A stretch of DNA of 64,000 nucleotides from the NCBI GenBank assembly GCA_030684835.1, contig JAUXWZ010000179.1, forward strand, positions 1 through 64,000, given 5' to 3'. Positions 8,875-18,985 of this stretch are shown piece by piece. The notes below the pieces were generated by a model. The model made no database searches. It saw nothing but the letters and a program-made list of their open reading frames with translations, and was not told the origin of the DNA. The position numbers were made by a program, and so were the translations under genes. Positions within the stretch are counted from its first letter, which is position 1; each line of letters starts with the position of its first letter. The stretch is from Beijerinckiaceae bacterium (lineage in GTDB: Bacteria; Pseudomonadota; Alphaproteobacteria; Rhizobiales; Beijerinckiaceae).

Positions 8875-10779
8875 CTATTCCGCAACCGGAGTGCGCATCG
8901 GACGGCCTTCGGCCGCCTCAGCCCGGCGCAGCGTCTCTTCGGCCTCATCGACCTCACGCTGGCGGTTCCACATGGCGGCGTAGACGCCCTCACTGGCCAG
9001 CAGATCCTCATGCCGGCCCCGCTCGACTATTTCTCCCTGGTCGAGAACAAGTATCTCGTCCGCGTTGACGATGGTCGAAAGGCGGTGGGCGATGACGAGG
9101 GTCGTGCGGCCCTTGGCGATGCGGTCGAGCGCCGATTGAATCTCTCGCTCCGTGAAAGAGTCCAGCGCCGAAGTCGCTTCGTCAAGAAGCAGGATCGGCG
9201 GGCCTTTCAGAATGGTGCGGGCTATCGCGACACGCTGCTTTTCGCCGCCCGAGAGCTTCAGCCCACGTTCGCCTACCTGCGCCTGGTAGCCGTTTGGCGC
9301 AGATCGAATAAAGTCGTCAATCTGCGCCAGCTTCGCAGCCTCAATGATCTCGTCGTCCGTTGCGCTCCAGCGGCCATAGCGGATGTTGTACGCAATCGTA
9401 TCGTTGAAGAGGACAGTGTCCTGCGGAACCATGCCGATGGCGTCGCGCAGGCTTTCCTGCGTCACCTCCGAAATGTTCTGCCCATCGATTGTGATGACGC
9501 CTTTTTGCGGTTCGTAGAAACGGAACATCAGGCGCGAGATCGTTGATTTACCAGCGCCCGACGGGCCGACGATAGCCACCGTATGACCGGCAGGAACCTC
9601 GAAGCTCACGCCTTTGAGAATCGCCCGCGCCGGATCATAGGAGAAATGAACATTGTCGAAGCGAATCGCGCCCGTGTTGACCGCGAGCGGCAGCGCGCCA
9701 GGCGCGTCCGTGATTTCGGGGTCCTTGTTCAGGACGTCGAACATCGCTTCGATGTCCACTGTCGCCTGTTTGATCTCGCGATACACCATGCCCATGAAGT
9801 TCAGCGGCTGGTAAAGCTGGATCATCAAACCGTTCAGCAGAACGAGATCGCCGATCGTGTTCCTCCCGTCGCGGATGTCGAGCGCGCACAGAATCATCAC
9901 GACCATAAGCGCCATCGAGAAGATGAATCCCTGACCGGAGTTCAGCACAGCGAGCGACACGTAACTTGATGTCGAATTGCGCTCATAACGCTCCATCGAC
10001 TTGTCGTAGCGCTCGGCTTCGCGCTTCTCGGCGCCGAAATATTTCACGGTTTCGTAGTTCAAAAGCGAGTCGATCGCTTTGACGTTAGCGTCGGTGTCGC
10101 TCTCGTTCATGTTGCGGCGGATGGTGATGCGCCAATCTGTTGCGACCCGTGTGAACCAGAGGTACAGCCAGATCATGACAACGATGGTGAGCGCATAGCG
10201 CCAGTCAAACTGCCAGAGGAAAATCCCGAAGATCAGGGCAAATTCCACAACAGTGGGGATGCCCGTAAGGATTGTCATCCGCACGATTTGCTGGATCGCC
10301 TCGCGCCCGCGCTCAAGGACGCGCGTTAGACCGCCCGTCTTGCGCTCGAGATGGAAGCGTAACGAAAGCTGATGCAAATGCACGAAGACTTCGTTGGCGA
10401 TTCGCCGCACGGCGTACATCGCAACGGACGCGAACAACGCGTCACGGGCCTGCGTGAAGAACTGCATGAAGCTGCGCAGGAGGCCGTAAATCACAATAAT
10501 GATCACGGGCGTCGCAAGCGCGGCTGGCAATGGAATTTGCGCGTTCAGAGGATCGGTGATCGCGTCCGTGGCCCATTTGAAACTGTATGGAATCAGGATC
10601 GTGACCATCTTGGCGATCAAGAGTAGCGCCAGCGCCCCCATGACGCGCACCTTCAGATCGCTGCGTTGATCCGGCCAGACATACGGCCACAGGCCAACAA
10701 CCGTCCCAACAAGCGTCGGCTCATTTCGGGGAAGTGCAGAGGGCTCCGGCTTCTGGGACGCCATATGTGCTTTGGACAT
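8875..10779 (-). CDS. Atm1/HMT1-type ABC exporter, fused permease and ATPase
   Basis: A 634-residue half-transporter. The N-terminal part has six transmembrane helices (about residues 40-340); the C-terminal ATPase has Walker A GPSGAGKST (about 405-413), signature LSGGEKQR (about 508-515), Walker B ILLLDEATSALD and the H-loop IAHRLSTI. The stretch DSLLNYETVKYFGAEKREA is characteristic of the mitochondrial Atm1 and bacterial Atm1-like group, which export glutathione-linked sulfur or metal compounds. It acts as a homodimer in the inner membrane. The gene stands alone between psd and a LysM protein gene. The precise substrate is inferred from family only. Confidence 0.9.
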   Translation of the reverse strand: MSKAHMASQKPEPSALPRNEPTLVGTVVGLWPYVWPDQRSDLKVRVMGALALLLIAKMVTILIPYSFKWATDAITDPLNAQIPLPAALATPVIIIVIYGLLRSFMQFFTQARDALFASVAMYAVRRIANEVFVHLHQLSLRFHLERKTGGLTRVLERGREAIQQIVRMTILTGIPTVVEFALIFGIFLWQFDWRYALTIVVMIWLYLWFTRVATDWRITIRRNMNESDTDANVKAIDSLLNYETVKYFGAEKREAERYDKSMERYERNSTSSYVSLAVLNSGQGFIFSMALMVVMILCALDIRDGRNTIGDLVLLNGLMIQLYQPLNFMGMVYREIKQATVDIEAMFDVLNKDPEITDAPGALPLAVNTGAIRFDNVHFSYDPARAILKGVSFEVPAGHTVAIVGPSGAGKSTISRLMFRFYEPQKGVITIDGQNISEVTQESLRDAIGMVPQDTVLFNDTIAYNIRYGRWSATDDEIIEAAKLAQIDDFIRSAPNGYQAQVGERGLKLSGGEKQRVAIARTILKGPPILLLDEATSALDSFTEREIQSALDRIAKGRTTLVIAHRLSTIVNADEILVLDQGEIVERGRHEDLLASEGVYAAMWNRQREVDEAEETLRRAEAAEGRPMRTPVAE

Positions 10780-10874
10780 GGGCTACTTTATTTCCGGCCG
10801 CGCTCGTTGGGCGCAGCTTGCTGATTCATGAAACGATGTAAACCGCCCGCACCCGGACAGTCCGATAAAAAGTG

Positions 10875-12239
10875 TCACCGCCGACGTTCGCCCGGAACCG
10901 CCGATTTTGGCGCATCCTGCTTGGGGACGACCAGAACCTGCCCCGGGTAGATAAGATCCGGGTCGCGAATCTGGGACGCGTTGGCGTCGTAGATTTGAGT
11001 ATAGCGGGTGCCTTCACCATAGATCGTCGCACTGATGCGCCAAAGGCTGTCACCTCGCTCCACGCGCGCCGTGAGCAGTTCGGCGACGACCGCATTCTGC
11101 GCGTCGCCTGAACGTTCGGGCCCGACTGGCGAGCCGGGCTGGCCTGGCTTGGAACCCGCGCCCGCTCCCGGTTGAGCGGAGCCGGGCGCGTCGACCGCCG
11201 GACCAGCGGTGGGGACGTTCTGCTGCACATTGGATGTAGCTACATTCCCGGCGGGCGTACGCGCCCTCGCAGCCGCAAACTGGCGCGCAAGTGCAGCTGG
11301 ATAGTCGAACGGCGCCTCCACCCGAGCGACAGCGCGTCCGTCCGCCCCTACCCGGTCCGCGCGAACGCGATAAGAGCCAGCCGAGAGGCCGCGCTGCACG
11401 CGGATGGACCATTTGCCGTCCGCTCCGGCCTCGACGGACGCGATGAACGCCTCGTTCAAATAGAGTCGCAGGTTTGCGCCCGGAGGCGCCAAGCCAGAGG
11501 CGAACATGGAGCCGCCCTGAAGGGCTTCAACGCTGACGATCCGAAGCTCGAAGCCAGCGCCTGCTGGCGCCGCAGGCTGAGAAAGCACAACCGTCGGCTT
11601 GTTAGGCGCAGCAAGCGCTGCGACCGCCTCCTGCCCGCCCCGCTCCGGGACGGCGATGGAAACAGTCTGCTCCGACAGAATGTCACCGTCCGCTCCCGTG
11701 GCGCGTAGCGCTAGCACGTGATCTCCCGGCGGCAACTTCGGCGGCAACATCACGAATTGGCCGTTGGCGTCCGCTTGCGCCTGCGCAACCGGTTTACCAG
11801 AGAGCATTAGCGCAACCTGAACTCCCGGCGCCGCGCGACCGGCAATCACCGCATCGCCCGTAGGATCGATCCGTACAACATCGAAGCTCGGCTTGTGCGA
11901 CGACGAGGGCGAAGTTAGCGCGTCGGACGGCGGCCCCGATGGCGCAATCAATTCGCCCAAGGGGCTGCCCGAAGGGGCGGTATTTGCAATTGGCCCCTGG
12001 AGGGACAGGGCCGCGACGGCGTCTGGAGCGCCAGATGACGGGGAGGCGTTTGTCGGTTCAGCGGACTGTTTTGGAGCGCTGGGCGTGGGTGCGACCGATT
12101 GCCCGCCGACGGGGCGCTCTACAACCGGAGGCGGCGCCTCGCTAACGGACGAAAGTCGCCAAGCGGCAACCGCAATCGCGCTGACCGCGATGACTCCCGC
12201 GGCAAGAGCCACAAGCACGGGCTTCGTCAGTTGAATCAT
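10875..12239 (-). CDS. membrane-anchored LysM-domain protein
   Basis: About 454 residues. One N-terminal transmembrane segment (about residues 6-27) is followed by a long proline/alanine/serine-rich linker, then two Ig-like or carboxypeptidase-regulatory-like beta domains, each with a GAxxGKW or ANGQFVMLP pattern, and a C-terminal LysM domain. The LysM runs from VERGDSLWRIS to IYPGQVLVVPK and binds glycan strands of peptidoglycan. Start at ATG 12239; a TTG at 12251 is possible. The architecture fits a periplasmic scaffold protein tied to the inner membrane and reaching into the wall. The beta-domain naming is tentative. Confidence 0.8.
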   Translation of the reverse strand: MIQLTKPVLVALAAGVIAVSAIAVAAWRLSSVSEAPPPVVERPVGGQSVAPTPSAPKQSAEPTNASPSSGAPDAVAALSLQGPIANTAPSGSPLGELIAPSGPPSDALTSPSSSHKPSFDVVRIDPTGDAVIAGRAAPGVQVALMLSGKPVAQAQADANGQFVMLPPKLPPGDHVLALRATGADGDILSEQTVSIAVPERGGQEAVAALAAPNKPTVVLSQPAAPAGAGFELRIVSVEALQGGSMFASGLAPPGANLRLYLNEAFIASVEAGADGKWSIRVQRGLSAGSYRVRADRVGADGRAVARVEAPFDYPAALARQFAAARARTPAGNVATSNVQQNVPTAGPAVDAPGSAQPGAGAGSKPGQPGSPVGPERSGDAQNAVVAELLTARVERGDSLWRISATIYGEGTRYTQIYDANASQIRDPDLIYPGQVLVVPKQDAPKSAVPGERRR

Positions 12240-12349
12240 GTCGTCTTTCAAGTCCTCGTTCCGTTAAATATCTATCGCTTTGCTTGTGTAATTGCGAATC
12301 GGACGGAACCGGAGGCGGGGCTGAGCGCTTGTCTGCCTCTAACGAGAGC

Positions 12350-12961
12350 ATGACCGAGATGTCGAATTTGAGAAATATCTGCGTTTATTGTGGCTCCTCG
12401 CCCGGAACGGCCCCCGCCTTCAAGGAGGCGGCCATCGCTCTGGGCCGAAGCATGGCGGCGGAGGGAATTGGGCTCGTCTATGGCGGCGGCGGCAATGGCC
12501 TGATGGGCGTCATCGCCCGCACCGTTCGCGAGGAAGGAGGCCATGTCACGGGAATCATTCCCGAATTCCTCCAGCAGCGCGAACATCGCTACGAAGGCGC
12601 GCAGAAGCAGATTGTCGTCCCGGACATGCACACGCGCAAGCGCATGATGTTCGAACACGCAGACGCCATCGTTGCTCTGCCCGGCGGGGTTGGCACACTG
12701 GAGGAGCTTGTCGAGCAACTCACATGGGTGCAGCTCGACCAGCACGCCAAGCCGGTCGTGATCGCCGACGTCAACGGCTTCTGGCGCCCCCTGCTCGACC
12801 TCTTCGCGCATATGCGAAACAACGGCTTCATCCGACCCGATCTTGAAGTCCGTTATCTGGTGGCCGAGAAAATCGAGGATGTGATCCCGATGATTAGAAA
12901 GGCGCGGGCAATGCGCAAGGCGTTCGGCGAGTTGGAGACGTCCCTCGACCCCAGACTGTGA
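12350..12961 (+). CDS. LOG-family protein (TIGR00730), probable nucleoside-5'-monophosphate phosphoribohydrolase
   Basis: A 203-residue Rossmann-like protein. Both family signatures are present: GGGGNGLMG (about residues 46-54) and PGGVGTLEE (about 108-116). LOG proteins cleave the N-glycosidic bond of (cytokinin) riboside 5'-monophosphates; bacterial members also act on AMP. The start is the ATG at 12350, after a GAGAG ribosome site; the longer frame from 12284 has no recognisable family sequence. It diverges from the LysM-protein gene and converges with cimA. The natural substrate in this host is not known. Confidence 0.88.
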   Translation: MTEMSNLRNICVYCGSSPGTAPAFKEAAIALGRSMAAEGIGLVYGGGGNGLMGVIARTVREEGGHVTGIIPEFLQQREHRYEGAQKQIVVPDMHTRKRMMFEHADAIVALPGGVGTLEELVEQLTWVQLDQHAKPVVIADVNGFWRPLLDLFAHMRNNGFIRPDLEVRYLVAEKIEDVIPMIRKARAMRKAFGELETSLDPRL

Positions 12962-13004
12962 GCCCTCCCTACTCAGGGGAAGGCCGGAAAGCCAAGCGGC
13001 GCGG

Positions 13005-14594
13005 TTACGCGCCGGCCTTGTAGAGCTTGTAATTGATCGCGTCGATCAACGCCTGAAATGACGCGTCAACGACATTGGCGGAAACGCCAACAGTGGACCA
13101 GCGCGCGCCGGATGAATCGCCAAATTCAATCAGCACGCGCGTAACCGCATCCGTTCCGCCCTGGAACACGCGGACGCGATAATCGAGGAGTTCGAGATCC
13201 TCGATCATCGATTGATAGCGGCCGAGATCCTTGCGCAAGGCCAGATCGAGCGCATTGACGGGCCCATTTCCTTCGGCGGCCGATATAAATAGCTCGGATC
13301 CGACTCTTACTTTTACAATTGCTTCCGACATGCTGACGAGTTTGCCAAGCGCATTGTGGCGACGCTCGACGTTCACGCTAAAGCGCTCAACTTCAAAATA
13401 GTCGCGCACCTCGCCCAGCACGCGCCGAGCCAGAAGCTCGAACGACGCGTCCGCCGCTTCGTAAGCGTAGCCCAGCGCCTCGCGTTCCTTCACTTCATCC
13501 AGCAGGCGCCCAACGCGCGGATCGTCTTTGGTGATATCAACGCCAAGCCGCTCCAGTTCCGACAAGATGTTAGAGCGGCCTGCCTGATCTGAAACGAGCA
13601 CCTTGCGCACATTGCCGACCGTTTCCGGCGGCACATGCTCGTAGGTGCGCGGGTCTTTCAAAACCGCTGATGCATGGATGCCAGCCTTGGTCGCAAATGC
13701 GCTGTCGCCCACGTAAGGCGCATGGCGGTTAGGCCTGCGGTTGAGCAATTCGTCGAGCGTGCTGCTGATCTTCCTGATCGTCTTGAGTTGATCGAGCGAC
13801 ACGCCGATTTCAAAGCGCGATGCGTATTCATCTTTGAGCAGCAGCGTTGGGATAAGCGAACACAGGTTCGCGTTGCCGCACCGCTCGCCAAGCCCGTTCA
13901 GCGTGCCCTGAATATGGCGAACGCCCGCGCGCACGGCGGCAAGCGTATTTGAGACTGCATTCTCGGTGTCGTTGTGAGTGTGGATGCCCAAATGCGAACC
14001 GGGCACATACTTGGCCACCTCGCGCACGATAGTTTCAATTTCATGCGGCAGGGTTCCCCCATTGGTGTCGCACAACACGACCCAACGGGCGCCAGACTCG
14101 TGGGCTGTGCGGGCGCACTGCAGCGCGTACTCGGGGTTCGCTTTGTAGCCATCAAAAAAATGCTCGCAATCGAGGATGGCTTCCTTGCCATGATTGCGCG
14201 CGTACTTGATCGAGTCCGCGATGCCGTCGAGATTTTCTTCCAAAGTCGCGCCAAGCGCAACGCGCACATGATAGTCCCACGTTTTGGCGACGTATGTGAT
14301 GACATCGGAATCGGCTCCGATGAGTGCGGCGATGCCCGGATCGTTCGACGCAGAACGACCCGCACGCTTTGTCATGCCGAAGGCGGCAAACTTCGCGCGC
14401 TTCACCGGTTTGCGACGGAAGAATTCAGTATCGATGGGATTGGCGCCGGGATAGCCGCCCTCGACGTAATCAACGCCAAGTTCATCGAGAAGCCCCGCCA
14501 CGCGGCGCTTGTCCTCCAGTGAGAAATCGACACCCGTAGTCTGCGCGCCATCGCGCAACGTTGTGTCGAACACGTAAAGGCGTTCGCGGTTCAT
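13005..14594 (-). CDS. cimA: (R)-citramalate synthase
   Basis: A 529-residue enzyme that condenses pyruvate and acetyl-CoA to citramalate, the first step of the threonine-independent route to isoleucine. The N-terminal TIM barrel starts with the metal-binding FDTTLRDGAQTTGVDFS and has the HxH metal motif in GIHTHNDTENAV and the GNGLGERCGN-like block. The C-terminal 150 residues form the LeuA-type regulatory domain, so feedback inhibition by isoleucine is likely. The start at 14594 follows the stop of a 42-residue membrane protein gene by one base, which suggests translational coupling in the cysS-GNAT-small protein-cimA chain. Confidence 0.94.
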   Translation of the reverse strand: MNRERLYVFDTTLRDGAQTTGVDFSLEDKRRVAGLLDELGVDYVEGGYPGANPIDTEFFRRKPVKRAKFAAFGMTKRAGRSASNDPGIAALIGADSDVITYVAKTWDYHVRVALGATLEENLDGIADSIKYARNHGKEAILDCEHFFDGYKANPEYALQCARTAHESGARWVVLCDTNGGTLPHEIETIVREVAKYVPGSHLGIHTHNDTENAVSNTLAAVRAGVRHIQGTLNGLGERCGNANLCSLIPTLLLKDEYASRFEIGVSLDQLKTIRKISSTLDELLNRRPNRHAPYVGDSAFATKAGIHASAVLKDPRTYEHVPPETVGNVRKVLVSDQAGRSNILSELERLGVDITKDDPRVGRLLDEVKEREALGYAYEAADASFELLARRVLGEVRDYFEVERFSVNVERRHNALGKLVSMSEAIVKVRVGSELFISAAEGNGPVNALDLALRKDLGRYQSMIEDLELLDYRVRVFQGGTDAVTRVLIEFGDSSGARWSTVGVSANVVDASFQALIDAINYKLYKAGA

Positions 14595-14595
14595 A

Positions 14596-14724
14596 CTACA
14601 CCAGCCCGTAAAATTTGAGCGCCACAAAGACCGCGAGCGCCAGAACGATGACTTTGACCGCGAGGTACCATAGCCAGTGCGCAGGGAAAGGAAGCGACTT
14701 CTTCCAGCTTGGCTCGTCGTTCAT
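14596..14724 (-). CDS. 42-residue single-pass membrane protein
   Basis: A very short ORF, but well supported. A GGGAGGT ribosome site lies at the correct distance, its ATG overlaps the stop of the GNAT gene (ATGA), and its stop is one base from the cimA start. The product begins with a short charged head ([14 protein letters not shown]) and has one hydrophobic helix (about residues 17-40) ending in KFYGLV. Topology would be a small cytoplasmic head and one membrane span. I do not recognise a family. Its place in the middle of a four-gene chain argues it is a real gene. Confidence 0.8.
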   Translation of the reverse strand: MNDEPSWKKSLPFPAHWLWYLAVKVIVLALAVFVALKFYGLV

Positions 14725-15236
14725 GAGCGACCTCCCGATCCTGAACTTCCCGGCCCCGTATCGTTGGCGGCGAGCGGTTTCATCATGGTCGTGTTGGCGA
14801 GCCAGACGCCTGCGACTTCGTTGGAATTTCGCTGTTGCGCACGATAGCCGCGGGCGGCGAAAAACGGTTCCGCCGTATCGCTCGCATCGACCTTGATCTG
14901 CGTGGCGCCCCGCGCCGTCGCAAGCTTCTCCAACGCATCGACGAGCGTCGTTGCGACGCCCTGCCCCAGCATTTCAGGATGAACATAAAGCATGTCGAGA
15001 AAATCGGCGCCGCGCAGGGACGCGAACCCCACCGCCTCTCCATCGACCGTCGCGACAAGCGTCAATTGTGCGGCAAGGCGCGCGCCAAATGCAGCCTCGT
15101 CGTCCGCCTTGGATGTCCATGCCGCAATCTGCTCGACGTCGTAGTCCTCGCACGCCACCTGTTCGATAGACGCAACGAAGATCGTCGCCAACGTTTCGGC
15201 GTCAGATGGAAGATAGGGACGAAGGCCGATGGTCAT
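14721..15236 (-). CDS. GNAT-family N-acetyltransferase
   Basis: A 171-residue GNAT protein. The acetyl-CoA-binding block is present ([22 protein letters not shown], with the Q/R-x-x-G-x-A pattern at GQGVAT), followed by the beta-bulge and the [13 protein letters not shown] element. The acetylated substrate cannot be predicted. Its start codon overlaps the cysS stop by four bases and its stop overlaps the next small gene, so it is translationally coupled on both sides. The C-terminal 20 residues are glycine/serine-rich and probably disordered. Confidence 0.88.
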   Translation of the reverse strand: MTIGLRPYLPSDAETLATIFVASIEQVACEDYDVEQIAAWTSKADDEAAFGARLAAQLTLVATVDGEAVGFASLRGADFLDMLYVHPEMLGQGVATTLVDALEKLATARGATQIKVDASDTAEPFFAARGYRAQQRNSNEVAGVWLANTTMMKPLAANDTGPGSSGSGGRS

Positions 15237-16624
15237 CGCTTCACCTGCCAGTTTGTTGAAAGTTCGCCGGTCACGGAATCTTTCGCATCCATGATCTGGA
15301 TGCCCATGCCGACAAGCTCATCGCGGATGCGATCGGACTCCGCCCAATTTTTTTCGTTGCGCGCTTCGATGCGCGCCTTGATCAGTCGATGAACCGCCAG
15401 TTCGTCAATGCCTGCAGAGGCCGGCCGCCAGCCATTCCAAGCCGCAAGATCGTGCTGAAACAAGCCAAGCATTTTGCCGGACGCCGCCAAACGCGCGCCT
15501 GCATAAGCCACGCCTTCGTTAGCCTCGGTATAAAGCCTGCGCAAATGAGTGATGGCTTCCGGCGTATTCAGATCGTCCGACAGCGCGGCTTCAAACTCGG
15601 GCGATAGCATGTCCTCGGTCGACGCGAACTGAGAAGCGACGCTGTACCAGCGATCGAGTTCTTTCTTGCTGTCGCGCAGCGATGCGGTCGTCCAGTCGAT
15701 GGGCTGACGATAATGCGTCTTCAACATTGTGAGCCGCGCCACTTCGCCCTGCCAGTCGCCAAGCACTTCGCGGATCGTGCGAAAATTGCCGAGGCTCTTC
15801 GACATCTTCTCGCCTTCCACCTGCAGGAAGCCGTTGTGCATCCACACGTTCGCCATGACGTTGTGGCCAAAAGCGCAGCGCGATTGCGCGATTTCGTTTT
15901 CGTGATGCGGAAATACGAGGTCTATGCCGCCGCCATGAATGTCGAACGTCTCGCCCAGATGCTTCCAGCTCATTGCGGAACATTCGATATGCCAACCCGG
16001 CCGTCCGCGTCCCCAGGGCGAGTCCCAGCCCGGTTCCTCATCCTTTGAGGGCTTCCACAACACGAAGTCCATGTCCCCGCGCTTGTAGGGCGCAACATCA
16101 ACGCGGGCGCCGGCGACCATCTCGTCCAGCGAGCGGCGCGAAAGCTGGCCGTAATCGGCCATCGACGGCACCGAGAACAGGACATGTCCCTGCGATGCGT
16201 AGGCGTTCCCCGCCGCGATCAGCTTTTCGATAATCGCGATCATCGCGGCGATGTGTTCGGTGGCGCGCGGCTGAACGTCAGGATCGAGACACCCCAACGC
16301 CCTCACGTCCGCCTGGAAGATCGCGTTCGTCTCTTCCGTCAACTCCCGGATCGGAACGCCGCGCTCGGCGGCGCGCGCGTTGATCTTGTCGTCCACGTCC
16401 GTGATGTTGCGGACATAGATGACATTGTCGCGCCCATAGACGTGGCGCAAAAGCCGGTTCAGCACATCGAACACGATGACGGGGCGCGCGTTGCCGATGT
16501 GCGCGAGATCGTAAACCGTCGGCCCGCACACATACATGCGCACGCGCGACGGATCGATCGGGACGAAGTCCTCCTTCGTCCTGCTGAGAGTGTTGTAGAG
16601 ACGCAAAGTTCTGGCGGCCGACAT
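15233..16624 (-). CDS. cysS: cysteinyl-tRNA synthetase
   Basis: A 463-residue class I synthetase that charges tRNA-Cys. Signature sites are all present: zinc ligand Cys33 in [13 protein letters not shown] at 42-45, the [12 protein letters not shown] zinc block and KMSKSLGNF. Length is usual. The start at 16624 has GGGAG upstream; the TTG at 16636 is rejected. It is the first gene of a chain with a GNAT protein, a 42-residue membrane protein and cimA, linked by four-base overlaps. Confidence 0.96.
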   Translation of the reverse strand: MSAARTLRLYNTLSRTKEDFVPIDPSRVRMYVCGPTVYDLAHIGNARPVIVFDVLNRLLRHVYGRDNVIYVRNITDVDDKINARAAERGVPIRELTEETNAIFQADVRALGCLDPDVQPRATEHIAAMIAIIEKLIAAGNAYASQGHVLFSVPSMADYGQLSRRSLDEMVAGARVDVAPYKRGDMDFVLWKPSKDEEPGWDSPWGRGRPGWHIECSAMSWKHLGETFDIHGGGIDLVFPHHENEIAQSRCAFGHNVMANVWMHNGFLQVEGEKMSKSLGNFRTIREVLGDWQGEVARLTMLKTHYRQPIDWTTASLRDSKKELDRWYSVASQFASTEDMLSPEFEAALSDDLNTPEAITHLRRLYTEANEGVAYAGARLAASGKMLGLFQHDLAAWNGWRPASAGIDELAVHRLIKARIEARNEKNWAESDRIRDELVGMGIQIMDAKDSVTGELSTNWQVKR

Positions 16625-16874
16625 GAATGCTCCCAAAGCCTGCTGGCCGGAGCGTTGGTTTTCACGAGGGAAAAGGACGTCCTGCCAGCGAAGGTGCTAG
16701 CCCGTAATGATGGCGCAAGTGGTGAAGGCGCGGATCGTCATTGGACGCACCATGGTCGAGCACGGCGCGTCCGTCAAGCGAGTCGCCCTAAAACTTAAGC
16801 AAACACAAGCCGATTCAGAAATTATTAACGCTGTTGGCGGCAGGCTTGGCCATCACTCTCACGTTTGGTCAAAC

Positions 16875-17204
16875 ATGCGCGCCCGCAACCTCCGCCCCAA
16901 CGCCGGCCCCATTCCGCAGCTTCTGGCGCTTGGCGCCGCCGCGCTAATCGCCCTGTCCGCAGCGAACGCGCTGGCCCAGTCGCCTTCCCCCGGCGTCTAC
17001 TTTGTGCCTGCCGGCGGATACAGCGTGGATGAATGTCTCGCCAAGTCAGCCGAATGCGGCCGCGTCGTTGCGAATGCATGGTGCGAGGCCAACGGCCACG
17101 GCAAGGCTCGGGCTTTTGGCTCGGCAAGCGACATCACGTTTTCGGCCGGGGTCGAAGTGAAAGCCCCGCCCCGGAACACGATCGTCATCGCCTGCGCAGA
17201 CTGA
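16875..17204 (+). CDS. small secreted protein, function unknown
   Basis: A 109-residue protein from the ATG at 16875. A Sec signal peptide is clear: arginine-rich start, hydrophobic core LLALGAAALIALSAA, cleavage after ALA (about residue 30). The mature part is about 79 residues with four cysteines (in YSVDECL, SAECGR, AWCEANGH and VIACAD) that could form two disulfides. A longer reading from 16707 would bury the signal peptide and is rejected. It converges with creA, with only 3 bp between the two stops. I do not recognise a named family. Confidence 0.7.
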   Translation: MRARNLRPNAGPIPQLLALGAAALIALSAANALAQSPSPGVYFVPAGGYSVDECLAKSAECGRVVANAWCEANGHGKARAFGSASDITFSAGVEVKAPPRNTIVIACAD

Positions 17205-17207
17205 TCC

Positions 17208-17735
17208 TCAGCCGTCCAGGAAATCTGCGCATTTGAGCGCCTCGCCATTTGCCCCCCACGGCATGATCGGGACGGTCGATGTCGAATTCTTCGGCGAGCC
17301 TTCGATCAGCCTGTCGCTGTAAGCCATGTAGACCAGCACATTGCGCTTGGGGTCGCAGCCTCGCACGATCTGCATCTTCTTGAAGACCAGTGACCGCCGC
17401 TCGCGAAACACCACGTCGCCCTGCTCGAACTTGCTTGTGAAGCGAATCGGCCCGTACTGACGGCAAGCGAGAGACACGTCCGAGGTTTCCTCGGCCACGC
17501 CAAACATGCCCGCCACGCCGCCCTTTTCCGGCACCGTGAAATGGCAAGCGACGCCTTCGACGAGCGGATCGTCCAGCCCGTACGTGGCCAACTTGTCGTT
17601 GGGCGTCAGAAGTTTGAAAACCGTGGACTTGCGAAAGATGAGATCGGGCGATTGCGCCAACGCCATCACCGGCGCCCCTGCGCATGCGAAGGCGAGAACA
17701 AGTGCGCGAATCCGCATAGCTGTCCCATTGCCCAT
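17208..17735 (-). CDS. creA: CreA-family periplasmic protein
   Basis: A 175-residue secreted protein. Start at 17735 is set by a GGAGGA ribosome site; the signal peptide runs to about residue 28 (ALAQS). The conserved core is DLIFRKSTVFK, DDPLVEGVACHFTVPEKGG, a DVSLACRQYGP segment and NVLVYMAYSDRLIEGSPKNSTSTVP, the hallmark end of CreA. Its molecular role is not established in any organism. Converges with a small secreted-protein gene and diverges from the DUF2865 gene. Confidence 0.92.
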   Translation of the reverse strand: MGNGTAMRIRALVLAFACAGAPVMALAQSPDLIFRKSTVFKLLTPNDKLATYGLDDPLVEGVACHFTVPEKGGVAGMFGVAEETSDVSLACRQYGPIRFTSKFEQGDVVFRERRSLVFKKMQIVRGCDPKRNVLVYMAYSDRLIEGSPKNSTSTVPIMPWGANGEALKCADFLDG

Positions 17736-17944
17736 TTCTTTACAGTCCTCCTGCCGGACGTTAGAACCTACGACAGCATCCGGCATGCAATACATGAGCT
17801 CTTTGCGCGCTGCCGCAAGGGGCCGCCTCTTGAAGCAATCCCCCAAGTGAGTGGATGATCCAACATTCACCACGATCTACTGCTCTGGTAGGCGGCAATA
17901 GAATCGGACTATCTTCAGGACGATTACAGAACAGGTTGGCGAAC

Positions 17945-18985
17945 GTGACGAAGGGTGAGCCTCCGCAAAAGACGTGTCGCCTGGCGGCGTTCGCCATGGC
18001 GATTGCGCTGTGTTCTTCGCCTGCTGTCTCCCAATCGCTCGACTGTAATGCGCTGCGCGCGCAAATCGCGGCCACGCCCGTCCAGACAAATTCGCGCGCT
18101 ATTGCGGCCGCCCAGAGGCAACGCGCAGAACTGCAACGCACAGCCGCCTATGCGGAGCAAATTGGCTGCAACCGGCGGCAGTTTCTTTTTTTCGGCTCGC
18201 AACCGCCTCCCCAGTGCGGCCAGATTGAAGCGCGCATGGCGACGATGCGTGGCAATCTTGACCGGCTGCAGAATGCGGTCGACCGCGGTTCCGCGCAGCG
18301 CGATAACCTGCTGGCGCGGTATAATCAGCTTTGCACCCGCCAAGCGAATGGGCCGCGCACCTTCTTCGATCAATTGTTCAATGGAGGCGGAACCGACCCC
18401 GAGGATTTAGTCACAGATGATTTCCAGCAGCCGGAAGAAATGGGACCGCGGCGCGGCTCGAAAGCTGTCTGCGTTCGCACCTGCGATGGCTATTTCTTCC
18501 CAGTCAGCTTTAACGCTTCTGGGCAAAGCCCTGACAGGTTGTTTGATATTTGCCGCGCCCAATGCCCCGCGGCCGAAACGCAAGTGTTCACGTATTCACC
18601 CTCGCGCGACATCACCGACGCGGTTTCCATCTCCGGCGAGCCATACACCTCGCTCACCAACGCCCTGAAATATCGCCGGACTTTCGATCCCGCATGCACC
18701 TGCCGCCCGGCTGGCAAAGGATGGGCGGAAACGCTCGCTCCCGCCGAACGCCTCCTTTCCAGCAGTCGCCAGGATCTGATCGTCACACCGGAGAAGGCGG
18801 AAGAATTGTCGCGCCCCCGTCAACCCTCGCCTTCAAGGACCGAGCCAGCAAATGGGCGCCAACCGGCAGCGCAGACGATAGCGCCCCGCGCAAGCGCAAC
18901 CAGCGAGTCCGATCGCCTCGCCGACACCGGCAACAGGCAGCCCGAGGACGTCAGGCGTGTGCGCCGAGTCGGGCCAGCGCTCTAG
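17945..18985 (+). CDS. DUF2865-family secreted protein
   Basis: About 346 residues from the GTG at 17945, placing a signal peptide at residues about 12-35 (hydrophobic [17 protein letters not shown]). A longer ATG start at 17855 would put 47 residues ahead of it. The central region has a cysteine-rich block with [16 protein letters not shown] and [14 protein letters not shown] and a later DPACTCRP, the core of DUF2865 proteins of Rhizobiales. An alpha-helical, glutamine/arginine-rich segment precedes it (about 60-140, coiled-coil-like). The arginine- and proline-rich C-terminus overlaps gltX by 35 bp in convergent orientation. Function unknown. Confidence 0.82.
   Translation: MTKGEPPQKTCRLAAFAMAIALCSSPAVSQSLDCNALRAQIAATPVQTNSRAIAAAQRQRAELQRTAAYAEQIGCNRRQFLFFGSQPPPQCGQIEARMATMRGNLDRLQNAVDRGSAQRDNLLARYNQLCTRQANGPRTFFDQLFNGGGTDPEDLVTDDFQQPEEMGPRRGSKAVCVRTCDGYFFPVSFNASGQSPDRLFDICRAQCPAAETQVFTYSPSRDITDAVSISGEPYTSLTNALKYRRTFDPACTCRPAGKGWAETLAPAERLLSSSRQDLIVTPEKAEELSRPRQPSPSRTEPANGRQPAAQTIAPRASATSESDRLADTGNRQPEDVRRVRRVGPAL

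Noticed and set aside
12996-13018. GC-rich inverted repeat at the end of cimA as a terminator
   Set aside because: The short GGCGCG/CGCGCC stem overlaps the cimA stop region and has no T-run on either strand.
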